A stretch of 64,000 bases of DNA from Gracilariopsis chorda (taxonomy: Eukaryota; Rhodophyta; Florideophyceae; Gracilariales; Gracilariaceae), in contig NBIV01000328.1 of NCBI GenBank assembly GCA_003194525.1, positions 1-64,000 of the forward strand, in the 5' to 3' direction. Below are positions 1 through 11,727 of this stretch, one piece after another. The notes under the pieces were generated by a model. The model was not told the origin of the DNA and did no database searches. It saw only the letters and a list, made by a program, of their open reading frames with translations. The position numbers were made by a program, and so were the translations under genes. How positions within the stretch are numbered: position 1 is the first letter of the stretch; every line of letters begins with the position of its first letter.

Positions 1-1
1 G

Positions 2-1690
2 CGCTACAGCTTTCTGTGGGGTACTGGTCCACCTTCCTTGGATCCCTCTCACTATGCGCGTGCCAATTTTCGTGCGTTCATTCAAGACATCAACGGACGA
101 GACATCGTGCCCAAGTTGTACGATGTGATCAAGCCCAAGCCAGACGTGGTGCGTGAGCGGTACCGATCCATGCTTAGCACGCATCAACAACAACAAAATG
201 CAGATACCACCGTCGATATCAGCATGCAGGCAGCAGAAGAGGGAGTAGTCGTACGTGGTTACGAAGGAACCCGAAGTGCCACAGTCAGTGCTCCTCACGC
301 AGGTGCTGGGCCTCTCCCTGAAGATGCACCTGGTGGCGGGCCAACCATGATGAGAACGCTCGTCGTGGATCCAACTGGCCTGTATCGACTGGAGTCTGAA
401 GTACCGCGCTTGGTAGAAGGAACCGTAACCGAAGAGCACGCTGCAGTGACAAGCGCTGCTGCTGCTGGAGCAGGGGCGACTGCGAATGCCGCAAACAATG
501 CGCAATTGCGATACCGACTTCTAAAACCGGCTTCCAAACTTGCAGAGAAGGGCACTTTCCCTCTTCTCTACCCGTACGGTGATCAGCACGAACCATTTGA
601 CATCGGCCTGTTCCTGGAGGCAAGGGACTCCACACAGCAAAGCTCAGATCTCAGCGTCAACGAGTGGAAGCTCCGAAAGCTCACCTGGGCTCAGAACGCG
701 AAGCGACGTTTTGTACTCAGACAACATCCTCCTCAACAGTGGACCGTGTATGCAGATGTGATGCTCCGCACGCACACAAACATTGAGGACATGCGACTAC
801 GTTTCCTGGAGAGAGAACAACAGGCACGTATTGTACAAGAGCAAGAGATCCAGCAAGCACAGCAGCAAACAGGTCATGTGTCACCATCCCAGTTCGCGCA
901 AATGGGACGCATATTTCTGCCCGATGACTCGGTCAACTCAGCAGCGTACTGGAAGAAAAAGCGCATGGATGTACAGGCGATCGTAGCGCGGAGAGGACCG
1001 CCTTCTCTGTTCATTACAATCACCATGAACATCTGGAGAGAGGACATCCAGCGCCTTGGTATGGATACCAGCAATCGGAGCGCATTTACGGCACAGAGTA
1101 AGCGCCCTCGACCGTTTGACCGACCTGATCTGATTGCAAGGGTGTACAACCAGTACGCAAACGACTTCATGAAGGACTTGGAGAAGAACTCGGAGCACAT
1201 CTTCGGATTCAAGTGCCTGGGGCTTGCATCAAAGCTCGAGTTTCAGGAGCGCAATGTGCCTCATCACCACATGCTCGTGTGGCTCGAAGGAGGCGTGATT
1301 GAAGACGTTGATGTGATCGACGAGCTGATTAGTGCAGAACTTCCTTTCCCAGTGAAGACGACGCGTTGCGTGCCCTCATTCGTTCCATGCACAGGCACCG
1401 CCACTCCACCTATTGCCGGAATCGCGCTGGGCGGTTGCAAGTTTGGATACGACCGCAACATGATTGTGCCGGAGACGTACATTGAAGAAGGCACGAATCG
1501 CGTTATTTACCGCAGAAGAAGGCAACATGACCTCAAGATTGTGCCGTACAACCCAACTCTGACCAAGAAGTACCGCTCTCATATCAACGTAGAGCGCACG
1601 CAAGGAGGGGGCGCAGTGGCTTATCTGATGAAGTACGCGTTTAAGCAGCCCAAAGCTCAGGAGGTGGTGCTCAATGTGAGTGGATGCTGA
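2..1690 (+). pseudogene. Helitron unit 1 Rep region, 5' truncated by window
   Basis: This is the Rep/Helitron_like_N part of a Helitron replicase-helicase, the nuclease that nicks and joins DNA during rolling-circle transposition. The frame is open from base 2. Seen: FITITMNIW, the two-histidine motif NVPHHHMLVWLEGG near 1255, and the tyrosine motif AYLMKYAFK near 1618-1645. Two stretches are out of frame between compensating indels compared with unit 2: about 700-760 (extra T, later one G missing) and about 1345-1430 (one base lost, then an extra T before GCAAGTTTGG). At 1685 an extra A (GTGGATGCTGATG where unit 2 has GTGGTGCTAATG) ends the ORF. It is therefore a decayed copy despite the long open frame. 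Confidence 0.85.
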
Positions 1691-4151
1691 TGAGACAGGC
1701 ACACAAAACGAGCAGCAACAAGAGCCACAGGTGCAGAACGACATTCGTGCATACATGCGAGCGCGTGTGGTGGGCGCCGTCAATGCAGCTTGGAGACTTT
1801 TCGAGTTTCGACATGTTCACATCGTACCAAAAGTAGAGCGACTGGCCATTCACTTGGAAGGAGAGCGCACATTTCTGCTGAGGTCCAAACCAGCTCTTTT
1901 CTGCATCACAGCCGTCTACACTGGAGAGATACTTTGCAAGGCCCGAAGCATACGCGAACCTCGACTACCTTTCGTACTTTGAAAAAGTTCGATTGAATCG
2001 CACGCTTCCAGCCCGTGTGCTTAACCAATACGACGGAGACCAGCACCCAGGTGCCCACAGACGACTGCGATCTGCCCATGTACGTGGTAGAGCGCACGGA
2101 AGACGAGCAGTGTGTTGCAAGGATCAGAGCTGTTTTCACCGTCGGACATTGAGCTATTTGCTCTGCGCTTGCTGCTCATGAATCACGGCTCGAGCTCTTA
2201 TGATGACGCAAGGACTTTCAATGGACAGAAGTATGGAACGTATCGTGGAAACTGCGATTGTAAGCGGACTGCTCGCGGACGGATCTGAGTTTGATATTGC
2301 ATTCCAAGAAGCAGTGCAGATATACAGCACGCCCTCCGAGCTACGACGTCTGGTTGTCATACTTATACCAACAAGGCGCAGACCCAGAAAATGGCCGTCG
2401 AAAACTGGGAGGCAGTATGTAGTGACATACATACAGGAGATGAGCAGCAACGAAAGCAAGAAATGTATCGACGTGTGGTGGAGATCTCAGACCGGCACGG
2501 AGGACGACTGCTTCGCGATCAAAGCTTCTTCTCCCAACACCTACAGCAGGATCATACAGCATTGACTGAGGCGAATCGAGCTACAACAACTCGAGACGCC
2601 ACGAGTGGTGCGAAATTCGTCAACTTTGCAGTCAAGGTACGCCACCTTAAGACCTCGCCAAAGACAAGTCATTGACACCGTCATTGCCGCATTGCAACAA
2701 CGACAGGCGCTGCAGGAGCGAACAAGCACTCCTGGAAACGTGTTCTTTGTCCAAGGATCCGCAGGAACCGGAAAGACATACGTGCTCAACCTCCTTCGTG
2801 ATATCGTTGAGTCGGAAGGAATGCTCGCTGAAATGACTGCTACAACAGGCATTGCAGCTTCGTTGTACGAAGGTGGCCGCACTTTACATAGCCTTCTCGG
2901 ACTGGGTGTAGCTGATAGGGACAGCACAAGCAGCACTACAGCCACTTTGTCAAAGTTTGGTCCCCGATCTCAACGTGCAGAACTGCTACGCGAAATACAA
3001 CTGCTCGTCTTGGATGAGGCGTCCATGCTCTCACGAAAGCTCTTCGAACTCATGGATGCGTTGCTCAAAGATCTTCGCTGCAGTGGAATGGAAAAACCGC
3101 CTCCGTTTGGGGCTTGACCATCGTTCTATCCGGCGACTACTCCCAGCTGCTTCCAGTGGTGCCGCAGGTGTACATGGAGGCCGAGCCAAGTGGTAATGTG
3201 AGACGAGTGTACACAAACATTCTCAACGAATTGCCGTGGAAGAGTGATCTGTGGACATTGTGCTCGGTTCAAGTGCTGTACCTCACGGAACATGTACGCC
3301 AAGCGGATGATCCGGCACTTGCGTCACTGTTACGTTCCATTGCACGAAACACAATATCCAACAACGCTCCACTACCACTCAGATCTACCGGTGGCATGCA
3401 AACCGCCTACCAATTCCTGTGGAAGTGGCTCACAACACGACGCAAGGAGGATGTGGATCTCAGCAAAATGCTCATTGCCTCCACAAATCAGTTGGTCGAC
3501 GAACATAATGCGGCAGCGCTAGATCTGTTTCCTGGTGAGCGCTTCACTCTTCCGTCAGTGACAACCGTGCAACCTGTTCGTGGACAGAACCCGGAGTCTG
3601 ACTTTGCCATTTCTATCGTCCCTGAGTTTGCATATCAGTATGCGCCTACTGGAGTACCGCCTCATAACTTGGACTTGAAGATTGGTGTGCCAGTTATGGT
3701 CATTCGGAACGTGCTGCATCCCGCTGTGGTCAACGGAAAGCTGTTCGTAGTCGTGCGTGTCGATCAATTTACGATGCAGGTGGCTCGTTTCGACGAGAAC
3801 AGACAGGTGCTCGAACGACAGCTCCTGCATCGCATCGACTTCGAGTTTTCTTTCGCAGATATTCGCATGATTCGAAGGCAGTTTCCCATTCGTCTCGCGT
3901 TTGCAGCTACCGTTCACAAAGGACAGGGAAAGACGTTGGATGGCTTGGTTGTGGATGTACGATCCAACTTCTTCTGCGCAGGTCAGTTGTATGTCGCATT
4001 GTCGCGCGTTCGAAGGAACGACCATGTGCTGCTCCTGCATGATCCCCAGCGCACACCCTCGAATGCGCACAAAATTCATCCCATGCCTGTTCCCATCGCC
4101 AACCCAGTGCTGCCTGAAGCTATTCAATTCTGCATCCCTCCACAACCGTAA
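1691..4151 (+). pseudogene. Helitron unit 1 Pif1-type helicase region, multiply frameshifted
   Basis: This continues the unit 1 coding region. 1691-1880 is the end of the Rep part in a shifted frame. A 2-nt loss near 1884 and indels near 2350 and 2380 scramble the linker. The helicase is recognisable at 2605-3117 (Walker A GSAGTGKT, Walker B LLVLDEASML) and 3114-4151 (VLSGDYSQLLPVV, ATVHKGQGKTLDG, YVALSRVRR). These are SF1B Pif1-family motifs, so the ancestral role is unwinding DNA during rolling-circle transposition. The two helicase parts are separated by a G4 run at 3109-3112 where unit 2 has G5; unit 3 has the same G4. Confidence 0.88.
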
Positions 4152-4357
4152 TCATATCTCTTGCATTCTTCTTTCATTGAACTAAACTACTTGCTTTTCT
4201 GCTTTTGCTTTCTCCACCCTCTTTTTTTCGTCACCACTGTTTATCACTCCTCCACCGCGGCGCGCAGCGCCACCCGCGGCCGAAGGCCGCTTCCTCTTGT
4301 CTCAACACCCCACTCTTAATGATTTACACATGTATGAGGGGGGTGTTGTTGACTGAC

Positions 4358-4435
4358 GGGAGGCGTTGCGCCACAAAATCGCTTTGCACGCCCCCGTTTG
4401 CGCATGCAAATCGCCCATTTGGCGCAACGCCTCCC
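4358..4435. repeat. 16-bp perfect inverted repeat, Helitron 3' spacer
   Basis: Arms GGGAGGCGTTGCGCCA (4358-4373) and its exact reverse complement (4420-4435) flank a 46-nt spacer. The same structure recurs at 11017-11092, 11472-11549 and 17639-17714. Conservation of both arms suggests a functional signal such as a replication or termination structure; the role is inferred. Confidence 0.85.
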
Positions 4436-4897
4436 CACCATTAAAAAAATTCAGCAGCAGCAACTACAGCAGCAAAGCGTTCAGTTAATTAGCTGCTGCT
4501 GCTGCAGGTTGACTGTGCAATGGCTGCTGAATGGCTTGCAATACAATCAAATTGTAGTTCCAGCCACTCAGCAGCAGAAACCCAGCGGTTCATTCTGACA
4601 CGTGGCAAATTGCACTGCGCCAGTGCATTGCACTCCAACACGTGGCAAATTGCACTGCGCCAGTGCAGTGTATACTGAAGTTTCATTGCAGACTTGCCTG
4701 CAACAGACGTATATACTGCACTGGCGCAGTGCCAAATGCATCTCGCTTGCTGACCCTAACCACTGTTTTGCATCCCATTCAGGCTTGGCCAATAGCGCAG
4801 TGTCGTAACCTTTTGCTACTTTGGGCACTGTTTGCTGGCCTGGGACGTAGGCAAGGCCGAGCTCGTGTGCAGGTCGCCACAAGAGTAACCCACTAAG

Positions 4898-5062
4898 TAC
4901 CACGGATCTGGGAAAAGTCAGGTGCTCCTCTGTGGTATACTGGTCGTTTGACGGCGACCAGGAAGTCTGAGGGTTTACCGGACCTAATACCAGCTTGCTG
5001 TGCAGGGTCCGGGGCGGCCGCCGTGTCGTACCTCTTGGGGCCGGAAAGCACACTTCGGTGTG
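4898..5062 (+). other. Conserved, probably structured leader block upstream of unit 2
   Basis: Predicted stems in order: TACCAC/GTGGTA (4898-4903 with 4932-4937), CTGGTCG/CGACCAG (4940-4946 with 4955-4961), CCGGACC/GGTCCGG (4978-4984 with 5006-5012), and CACAC-TTCG-GTGTG (5049-5062), an RNA-type UUCG tetraloop hairpin. The block is strongly conserved before unit 3 (11988-12153). It could be a structured 5' UTR of the Helitron transcript. No known RNA family was recognised. Confidence 0.5.
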
Positions 5063-5399
5063 TGAGTAAAGGCACAGACCAATTCTTACAACCGGACGCG
5101 GGTTAAACATCAAACGGCTTGAAAACCGGCTGGGCACACTCCGCCCGTCAGAATCCAACAGGAGTTTATCGACAGTCCCTGTGCTGCGCACGACTGCATC
5201 GGGTAAATATAAGCCTTGCAGCAATTTGTTTTTTTAATTGCTGCATGCGACTAGGCCCGGTGGGTGCAAAGCAACAAACTGCAACCAGTTTTTTCACTTT
5301 CAACTTTGTGTTTTATTGGGAATTATTCTGGAACTCTGGCAAATTTTTTAACGGTTTAAAAACATAGAATTGTTTTTTTCTTTTCTTTGGTAAATTGAA

Positions 5400-8300
5400 A
5401 TGACGAGAGGAGGGCGACGTCTGAACTCTGGTGGCATCCGATCTAACTCGGGAGGTGCCAGAGACAATTCTGGAGGTGCCAGGTTGAACGCAGGCGGTTC
5501 AAGGCAAAACGCTGGTGGTCGTCACGTCGGCAGTGGTGGAGCACGGGCAGGAGCTGGAAGACCCCGAAGAGAACCAGCTCCTCCATCTCCAGATGAGTTG
5601 GGCGTAAATGAGAGCGGAGCACACGTTCAAGGACCTATTGTTCCAGTGGTTGAAGAAGACGAAATTACTCCTGCACCTACTTCGGTTGCAGCAGCAGTTA
5701 GCACAAGCGCCGCTGGAGCCAGTGGGTCTGCTGCCACAGATCTACCAACATCATGCCCAATTCCTGGATTTCTGGAGTTTGTGAGAGGCCTTCCAAGTCA
5801 CATTCCATCGCCTCCGATGCCTCCCCCTCTCCCACCGATGCCTGCAGAACAGATGCCTATTGCAATGGAATTGGAAGAGGATGAGATCATCCCTGCCCCC
5901 TCACAGCCACCGCCATCACAGCAGCCTGCTCTGTCACAAGCTAAACAAGAGGAAGAACAGATGCCAGTCCCGATGGAAGTGGAAGAGGATGAGATCACCC
6001 CGGCTCCCTCACACCCGCCGCCGCAGCCTGCGTTGCCACAAGCTGAACAGGAAGAACAACAGATGTCCATTCCGATGGAGGTGGAAGCGGATGAGATCAC
6101 ACCGGCTCCCTCACACCAGCCGCAGCATCAGCCACAGCAACAGCTTGATATGACGGTCATGCACTGTGCTGGGCGTCCTGATCGAGGACTCTATCGCGTG
6201 TACTATGCGTGGGATTCCGTGGCAGCTCAGGCGAGGAATGATCCGGCCATCCGTACAAGCGTGCCGGAGTTTGAGATGCTTCCCACTGCAGGTCAAAGGC
6301 GATGCGGAAGATGCGGCGAACACTCACACACGCTCTCCTCCTGCCCGTACGCGGACTGGACATTGAAAATACATAGCTGCAAGTATTGCGGCTGTGTTTT
6401 GCTTGGCACAGAGGTCACTGGAGTGTGCTGTGGAATGAAAAGAATGTCAGGATGGGGCGTCACGTTCCGCAGAAGGCATAGCAGTGAGTTGGTTCGCAGT
6501 CTTTATAGCCTGAGAGCCTTCCACAGCCATTTCCTCAACTTGAATACGCTCTTCGCGACGACGCAACTGCTCATGGACATGTCGTATGTGACGGGAGGCG
6601 GTCCCTCCTTTCTCAGACTTGAGGGCAACGCAGCTTTCGCTCTGCACGCGCAGAACCAGAACAACACGCGCTACAGCTTTCTGTGGGGTACTGGTCCGCC
6701 TTCCTTGGATCCCTCTCACTATGCGCGTGCCAATTTCCGTGCGTTCATTCAAGACATCAACGTACGAGACATCGTGCCCAAGTTGTACGATGTGATCCAG
6801 CCCAAGCCAGACGTGGTGCGTGAGCGGTACCGATCCATGCTTAGCACGCAACAACAACAACAAAATGCAGATACCGCCGTCGATATCAGCATGCAGGCAG
6901 CAGAAGAGGGAGTAGTCGTACGTGGTTACGAAGGAACCCGACGTGCCACAGTCAGTGCTCCTCACGCAGGTGCTGGGCCTCTCCCTGAAGATGCTCCTGG
7001 TGGCGGGCCAGCCATGATGAGAACGCTCGTCATGGATCCAACTGGCCTGTATCGACTGGAGTCTGAAGTACCGCGCTTGGTAGAAGGAACCGTAACCGAA
7101 GAGCACACTGCAGTGACGATTGCTGCTGCTGCTCGAGCAGGGGCGACTGCGAATGCCGCACACAATGCGCAAGTGCGGTACCGACTTCTAAAACCGGCTT
7201 CCAAACTTGCAGAGAAGGGCACTTTCCCTCTTCTCTACCCGTACGGGGATCAGCATGAACCGTTTGACATCGGCCTGTTTCTGGATGCAAGGAACTCCAC
7301 ACAGCAAAGCTCAGGTCTTAGCGTCAACGAGTGGAAGCTCCGAAAGCTAACCTGGGCTCAGAACGCGAAGCGACGTTTGTACTCAGACAAAATCCTCCTC
7401 AACAGTGGACCGTTGATGCAGATGTGGATGCCTGGCACCCACACAAACATTGAGGACATGCGACTGCGTTTCTTGGAGAGAGAACAACAGGCACGTATTG
7501 AACAAGAGCAAGAAATTCAGCAAGCATAACCGCAAACCGGTCACGTGCCACAATCCCAGTTCGTGCTAATGGGACGCATATTTCTGCCCGATGACTCGGT
7601 CAACTCAGCAGCGTACTGGAAGAACAAGCGCATGGATGTAGAGGTGATCGTGGCGCGGAGAGGACCGCCTTCTCTGTTCATTACAATCACCATGAACATC
7701 TGGCGAGAGGACATCCAGCGTCTTCGGATGGACACCACCAATCGTGGCGCATTTACGGCACAAAGTAACCGCCCTCGACCGTTTGACCCACTGGATCTGA
7801 TTGCAAGGGTGTACAACCAGCACGCAAACGACTTCATGAAGGATTTGAAGAAGAACTCGGAGCAGATCTTTGGATTGAAGTGCCTGGGGCTTGCATCAAA
7901 GCTCGAGTTTCAAGAGCGCAATGTGCCTCATCACCACATGCTCGTGTGGCTCGAGGGAGGCGTGATTGAAGACGTTGATGTGATCGACGAGCTCATTCGT
8001 GCAGAACTTCCTCTTACAGGTGAAGACGACGCGTTGCGTGGCCTCATTTGTTCCATGCACAGGCACCGCCACTCCCCCTATTGCAGGAATCGCGCTGGGC
8101 GGTGCAAGTTTGGATACGACAGCAATATGATTGTGCCGGAGACGTACATTGGAGAAGGCACGAATCGCGTTATTTACCGCAGAAGAAGGGAAGAAGACCT
8201 CAAGATTCTGCCGTACAACCCAACTCTGACCAAGAAGTACCGCTCTCATATCAACGTAGAGCGCACGCAAGGAGGGGGCGCAGTGGCTTATCTGATGAAG

Positions 8301-8756
8301 TACGCGTTTAAGCAGCCCAAAGCTCAGGAGGTGGTGCTCAACGTGAGTGGTGCTAATGAGACAGGCACACACAACGAGCAGCAACAAGAGCCGCAGGTGC
8401 AGAACGACATTCGTGCATACATGCGAGCACGTGTGGTGGGCGCCGTCAATGCAGCTTGGAGAATTTTCGAGTTTCGACATGTTCACATCGTACCAAAAGT
8501 AGAGCGACTGGCCATTCACTTGGAAGGAGAGCGCACATTTCTGCTGAGAGGTCCCAACCAGGTTCTTTCTGCATCACAGCCGTCTACACTGGAGAGATAC
8601 TTTGCAAGGCCCGAAGCATACGCAAACCTCTACGACCTTTCGTACTTTGAAAAGTTCGATTGTATCGCACGCTTACTGCCCGCGTGCTTAACCAATACGA
8701 CGGAGACAGCACTCAGGTGCCCACAGACCACTGCAAACCGCCCATGTACGTGGTAG
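5400..8756 (+). pseudogene. Helitron unit 2 N-terminal and Rep region (one in-frame stop)
   Basis: Best-preserved Rep part. It starts at ATG 5400 and runs in one frame to 8756, broken only by TAA at 7527-7529 (CAG in unit 1). Order: Gly/Arg repeats ending GGARAGAGRPRR (residues about 1-58, AT-hook-like GRP), three acidic/proline-rich repeats around EEDEITPAPS (to about 245), a CX2CX4HX4C zinc knuckle CGRCGEHSHTLSSC (about 300), a second cysteine cluster CKYCG...CC, then the Helitron N-like domain and Rep. Rep motifs are FITITMNIW, NVPHHHMLVWLEGG and AYLMKYAFK with paired tyrosines. The frame is lost near 8650, where an A4 run replaces the A5 of unit 1, just before the helicase frame. Role: nicking and strand transfer in rolling-circle transposition, if it were intact. 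Confidence 0.88.
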
Positions 8757-10816
8757 AGCGCACGGACGACAAGCAGTGTGTCGCAAGGATCAGAGGTGTC
8801 TCACCGTCGGATATTGAGCTATTTGGTCTGCGATTGCTGCTCATGAATCACGGCTCGAGCTCTTATGATGACGCAAGTACTTTCAACGGACAGCAGTATG
8901 GAACGTATCGTGAAACTGCGATTGTAAGTGTACTGCTCGCGGACGGATCCGAGTTTGATATTGCATTTCAAGAAGCAGTGCAGATCTACAGCACGCCCTC
9001 AGAGCTACGACGTCTGGTTGTCACAATATACCAACAAGGCGCAGACCCAGAAAAAATGGCCGTCGAAAACTGGGAGGCACTATGTTGCGACATACATACA
9101 GGAGATGAGCAGCAACGAAAGCAAGAAATGTATCGACGTGTGGCGGAGATCTCAGACCGGCACGGAGGACGACTGCTTCGCGATTACAGCTTCTTCTCCC
9201 AACACCTACAGCAGGATCATGCAGCATTGACTGAGGCAAATCGAGCTACAATAACTCGAGACGCGCGAGTGGTGCGAAATTCGTCAACTTTGCAGTCAAG
9301 GTACGCCACCTTAAAACCTCGCCAAAGACAAGTCATTGACACCGTTATTGCCGCATTGCGACAACGACAGGCGCTGCAGGAGCGAACAAGCGCTCCTGGA
9401 AACGTGATATTTGTGCAAGGATCCGCAGGAACTGGAAAGACATACGTGCTCAACCTCCTTCGTGATATCGCTGAGTCGGAAGGAATTCTCGCCGAAGTGA
9501 ATAGTACAACAGGCATTGCAGCTTCGTTATACGAAGGTGGCCGAACTTTACATAGCCTGCTTGGAATGCGTGTAGCTGATAGGGACAGCACAAGCAGCAC
9601 TACAGCCACTTTGTCAAAGTTTGGTCCCCGATCTCAACGTGCAGAACTGCTACGCGAAATACAACTGCTCGTCTTGGATGAGGCGTCCATGCTCTCACGA
9701 AAGCTCTTCGAACTCATGGATGCGTTGCTCAAAGATCTTTGCTGCAGTGGAATGGAAAATCCACCTCCGTTTGGGGGCTTGACCATCGTTCTATCCGGCG
9801 ACTACTCCCAGCTGCTTCCAGTGGTGCCGCAGGTGTACATGGAGCCCGAGCCAAGTGGAAATGTGAGACGAGTTTACACAAACATTCTCAACGAATTGCC
9901 GTGGAAGAGTGATCTGTGGACATTGTGCTCGGTTCAAGTGCTATACATCACAGAACAAGTACGCCAAGCCGATGATCCGGCATTTGCGTCGCTGTTGCGT
10001 TCCATTGCACGCAACCCAATATCCAACAACGCTCCACTACCACTCAGATCTACCGGTGGCATGCAAACCGCCTACGAATTCCTGTGGAAGTGGCTCACAA
10101 CACGTCGCAAGGAGGATGTGGATCTCAGCAAAATGCTCATTGTGTCCACAAATCAGTTGGTCTATGAACACAATGCGGCAGCGCTGGATCTGTTTCCTGG
10201 TGAACGCTTCACTCTTCCTTCAGCTACGACGATACAATCTGACGGTGTACCAAACTCAGAGCCCGACGTCACCAATACCTTTGTTCCGGAGTTTGCGTAT
10301 CGGTATGCACTTCCTGGTGTACCTCCTCATTACTTGGATTTGAAGATTGGTGTGCCAGTTATGGTCATTCGGAACGTGCTGCATCTCGCTGTGGTCAACG
10401 GAAAGCTGTTAATAGTCGTGCGTGTCGATCAGTTTACGATGCAGGTGGCCCAAATCGACGAGAACGGACAGGTGCTAGAACGACAGCTCCTGCATCGTAT
10501 CGACTTCAATTTTTCTTTCGCAGACATTCGCATGATTCGAAGGCAGTTCCCCATTCGTCTTGCGTTTGCGGCTACCGTTCAAAAAGGACAGGGAAAGACG
10601 TTGGATGGCTTTGTTGTTGATGTTCGATCCAACTTCTACTGCGCCGGTCAGCTGTATGTCACATTGTCGCGCGTTCGAAGGAACGACCATGCGCTGCTCC
10701 TGCATGACCTGCAGCTTACATCCACAAATGCGCACACAATTCATCCCATGCCTGTGGCCATTGCCAACCCAGTGCTGCCTGAAGCCATTCAGTTCTGCAT
10801 CCTTCCACAACCATAA
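8660..10816 (+). pseudogene. Helitron unit 2 Pif1-type DNA helicase (718 codons open)
   Basis: The longest intact helicase frame of the array. It opens with a TTG at 8660, not a true start: the natural polypeptide is a fusion with the upstream Rep frame, interrupted by the A-run indel at 8650-8653. Motifs in order: Walker A GSAGTGKT (near 9425), Walker B LVLDEASML, GGLTIVLSGDYSQLLPVV, EQVRQADDPAF, STNQLVYEHN, ATVQKGQGKTLDGF and YVTLSRVRRNDH. This is the complete SF1B/Pif1 set. A G5 run at 9773-9777 keeps the frame that units 1 and 3 have lost. It is listed as a pseudogene because the fusion is broken; the helicase domain alone may still be translatable. Confidence 0.88.
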
Positions 10817-11016
10817 TCATATTTCTTGCGTTCTTCATTTATTGAATTAAACTACTTGCTTTTCTGCTTTTGCTTTCTCTACCGTTTTTTCTCCTCACCG
10901 CTGTTTATCACTCCTCCACCGCGGTGCGCAGCGCCGCCCGCGGCCGAAGCCCGCTTCCTCCTGTCTCTCCAATATAAATATTTGTTCCTGTATGAGGGGG
11001 GTGTCCTTGATTGAAT

Positions 11017-11092
11017 GGAGGCGTTGCGCTACAAAATCGCTTTGCACGCCCCCGTTTGCCCATGCAAATCGCCCATTTGGCGCAACGCCTCC
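11017..11092. repeat. Inverted repeat, second copy
   Basis: Arms at 11017-11031 and 11078-11092 match the 4358-4435 element, with one mismatch in the stem (GCGCTA against GCGCCA). Confidence 0.8.
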
Positions 11093-11471
11093 CCACCATT
11101 AAAAACATTCAGCAGCAGCAGCAGCAGCAGCAAAGCTTCCTGCTTACTGGCTGGCACTCCCATGATGACTGCAGTGCCACCCAGTTTCAAAAAGCAACGT
11201 GTCGCGCTTTCTCATCATTGGCTGGCACTGCAGTCAATTTTAGCACCTAAACACAAACCCCTACGGCTCCACATACTCTCTGCGCCGCGGCGCTCCGTGG
11301 TTCTACGAGCGCTATTGCGAGCGCAAGCGAGCAAAGTGCTCGGAGAGCCTCCGAACGCTACTAAATACACAAAGCTACAAAAACAACGAGGCGCGCAGCG
11401 CCGCCCACGGCCTAAGGCCGTTTCCAATTGTAATGATTTAAACATGTATGAGGGGAGTGTTGTTGATTGAC

Positions 11472-11549
11472 GGGAGGCGTTGCGCCAATAAACACGCGCG
11501 CACGCCCCCGTACGCGCCTGCAAAAAACTCTCTTGGCGCAACGCCTCCC
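11472..11549. repeat. Inverted repeat, third copy
   Basis: Perfect 16-bp arms at 11472-11487 and 11534-11549, identical to the arms at 4358. The spacer has diverged, so the arms are better conserved than the loop. Confidence 0.85.
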
Positions 11550-11686
11550 TTCCACTCACAAAATTCAACAGCAGCAGCAGCAGCAGCAGCAGCATCAGCA
11601 GCCACAGCAGCAGCAAAGCTCAGAGCTTATTGGCTGCTGCTGCATGTTGACTGCCGCTGCTGTTCAGTGGCTGGCACTACGGTATC

Positions 11687-11727
11687 AGTGGCTGGCACTA
11701 CAGTAAGTGACTGTAGTGCCAGCCACT
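11687..11727. repeat. Perfect 18-bp-stem hairpin with 5-nt loop
   Basis: AGTGGCTGGCACTACAGT (11687-11704), loop AAGTG, then the exact reverse complement (11710-11727). Partial copies of the arm occur at 11670-11681 and around 11149-11235. At the matching place in the unit 1/2 spacer (about 4530-4572) the pairing is degraded. Confidence 0.85.

Larger units (their letters stand above)
4152..5399 (+). other. Spacer between Helitron units 1 and 2
   Basis: Non-coding junction of 1.25 kb. In order: a GC-rich module with the hairpin GCGGCC-GAA-GGCCGC (4276-4290), the long inverted repeat at 4358-4435, a CAG/CTG-rich stretch (4450-4590), several copies of a CACTGCGCCAGTGC-type palindrome (4605-4735), then about 640 bp closely matching the unit 2/3 spacer. 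The unit 2 ATG follows at 5400 after an AT-rich stretch. This spacer lacks the extra ~450-bp 3' segment seen after units 2 and 3. Confidence 0.7.

Noticed and set aside
285-635. Minus-strand ORFs opposite Helitron Rep (also 6447-7172 and others)
   Set aside because: Shadows of the GC-rich sense coding sequence; they recur at equivalent places in all units and show no motifs.
4880-4930. 5S rRNA-like segment (AGTACCACGGATCTGGGAAAA)
   Set aside because: Only a loose resemblance to the 3' half of 5S rRNA. Internal control boxes and the pairing arms are missing.
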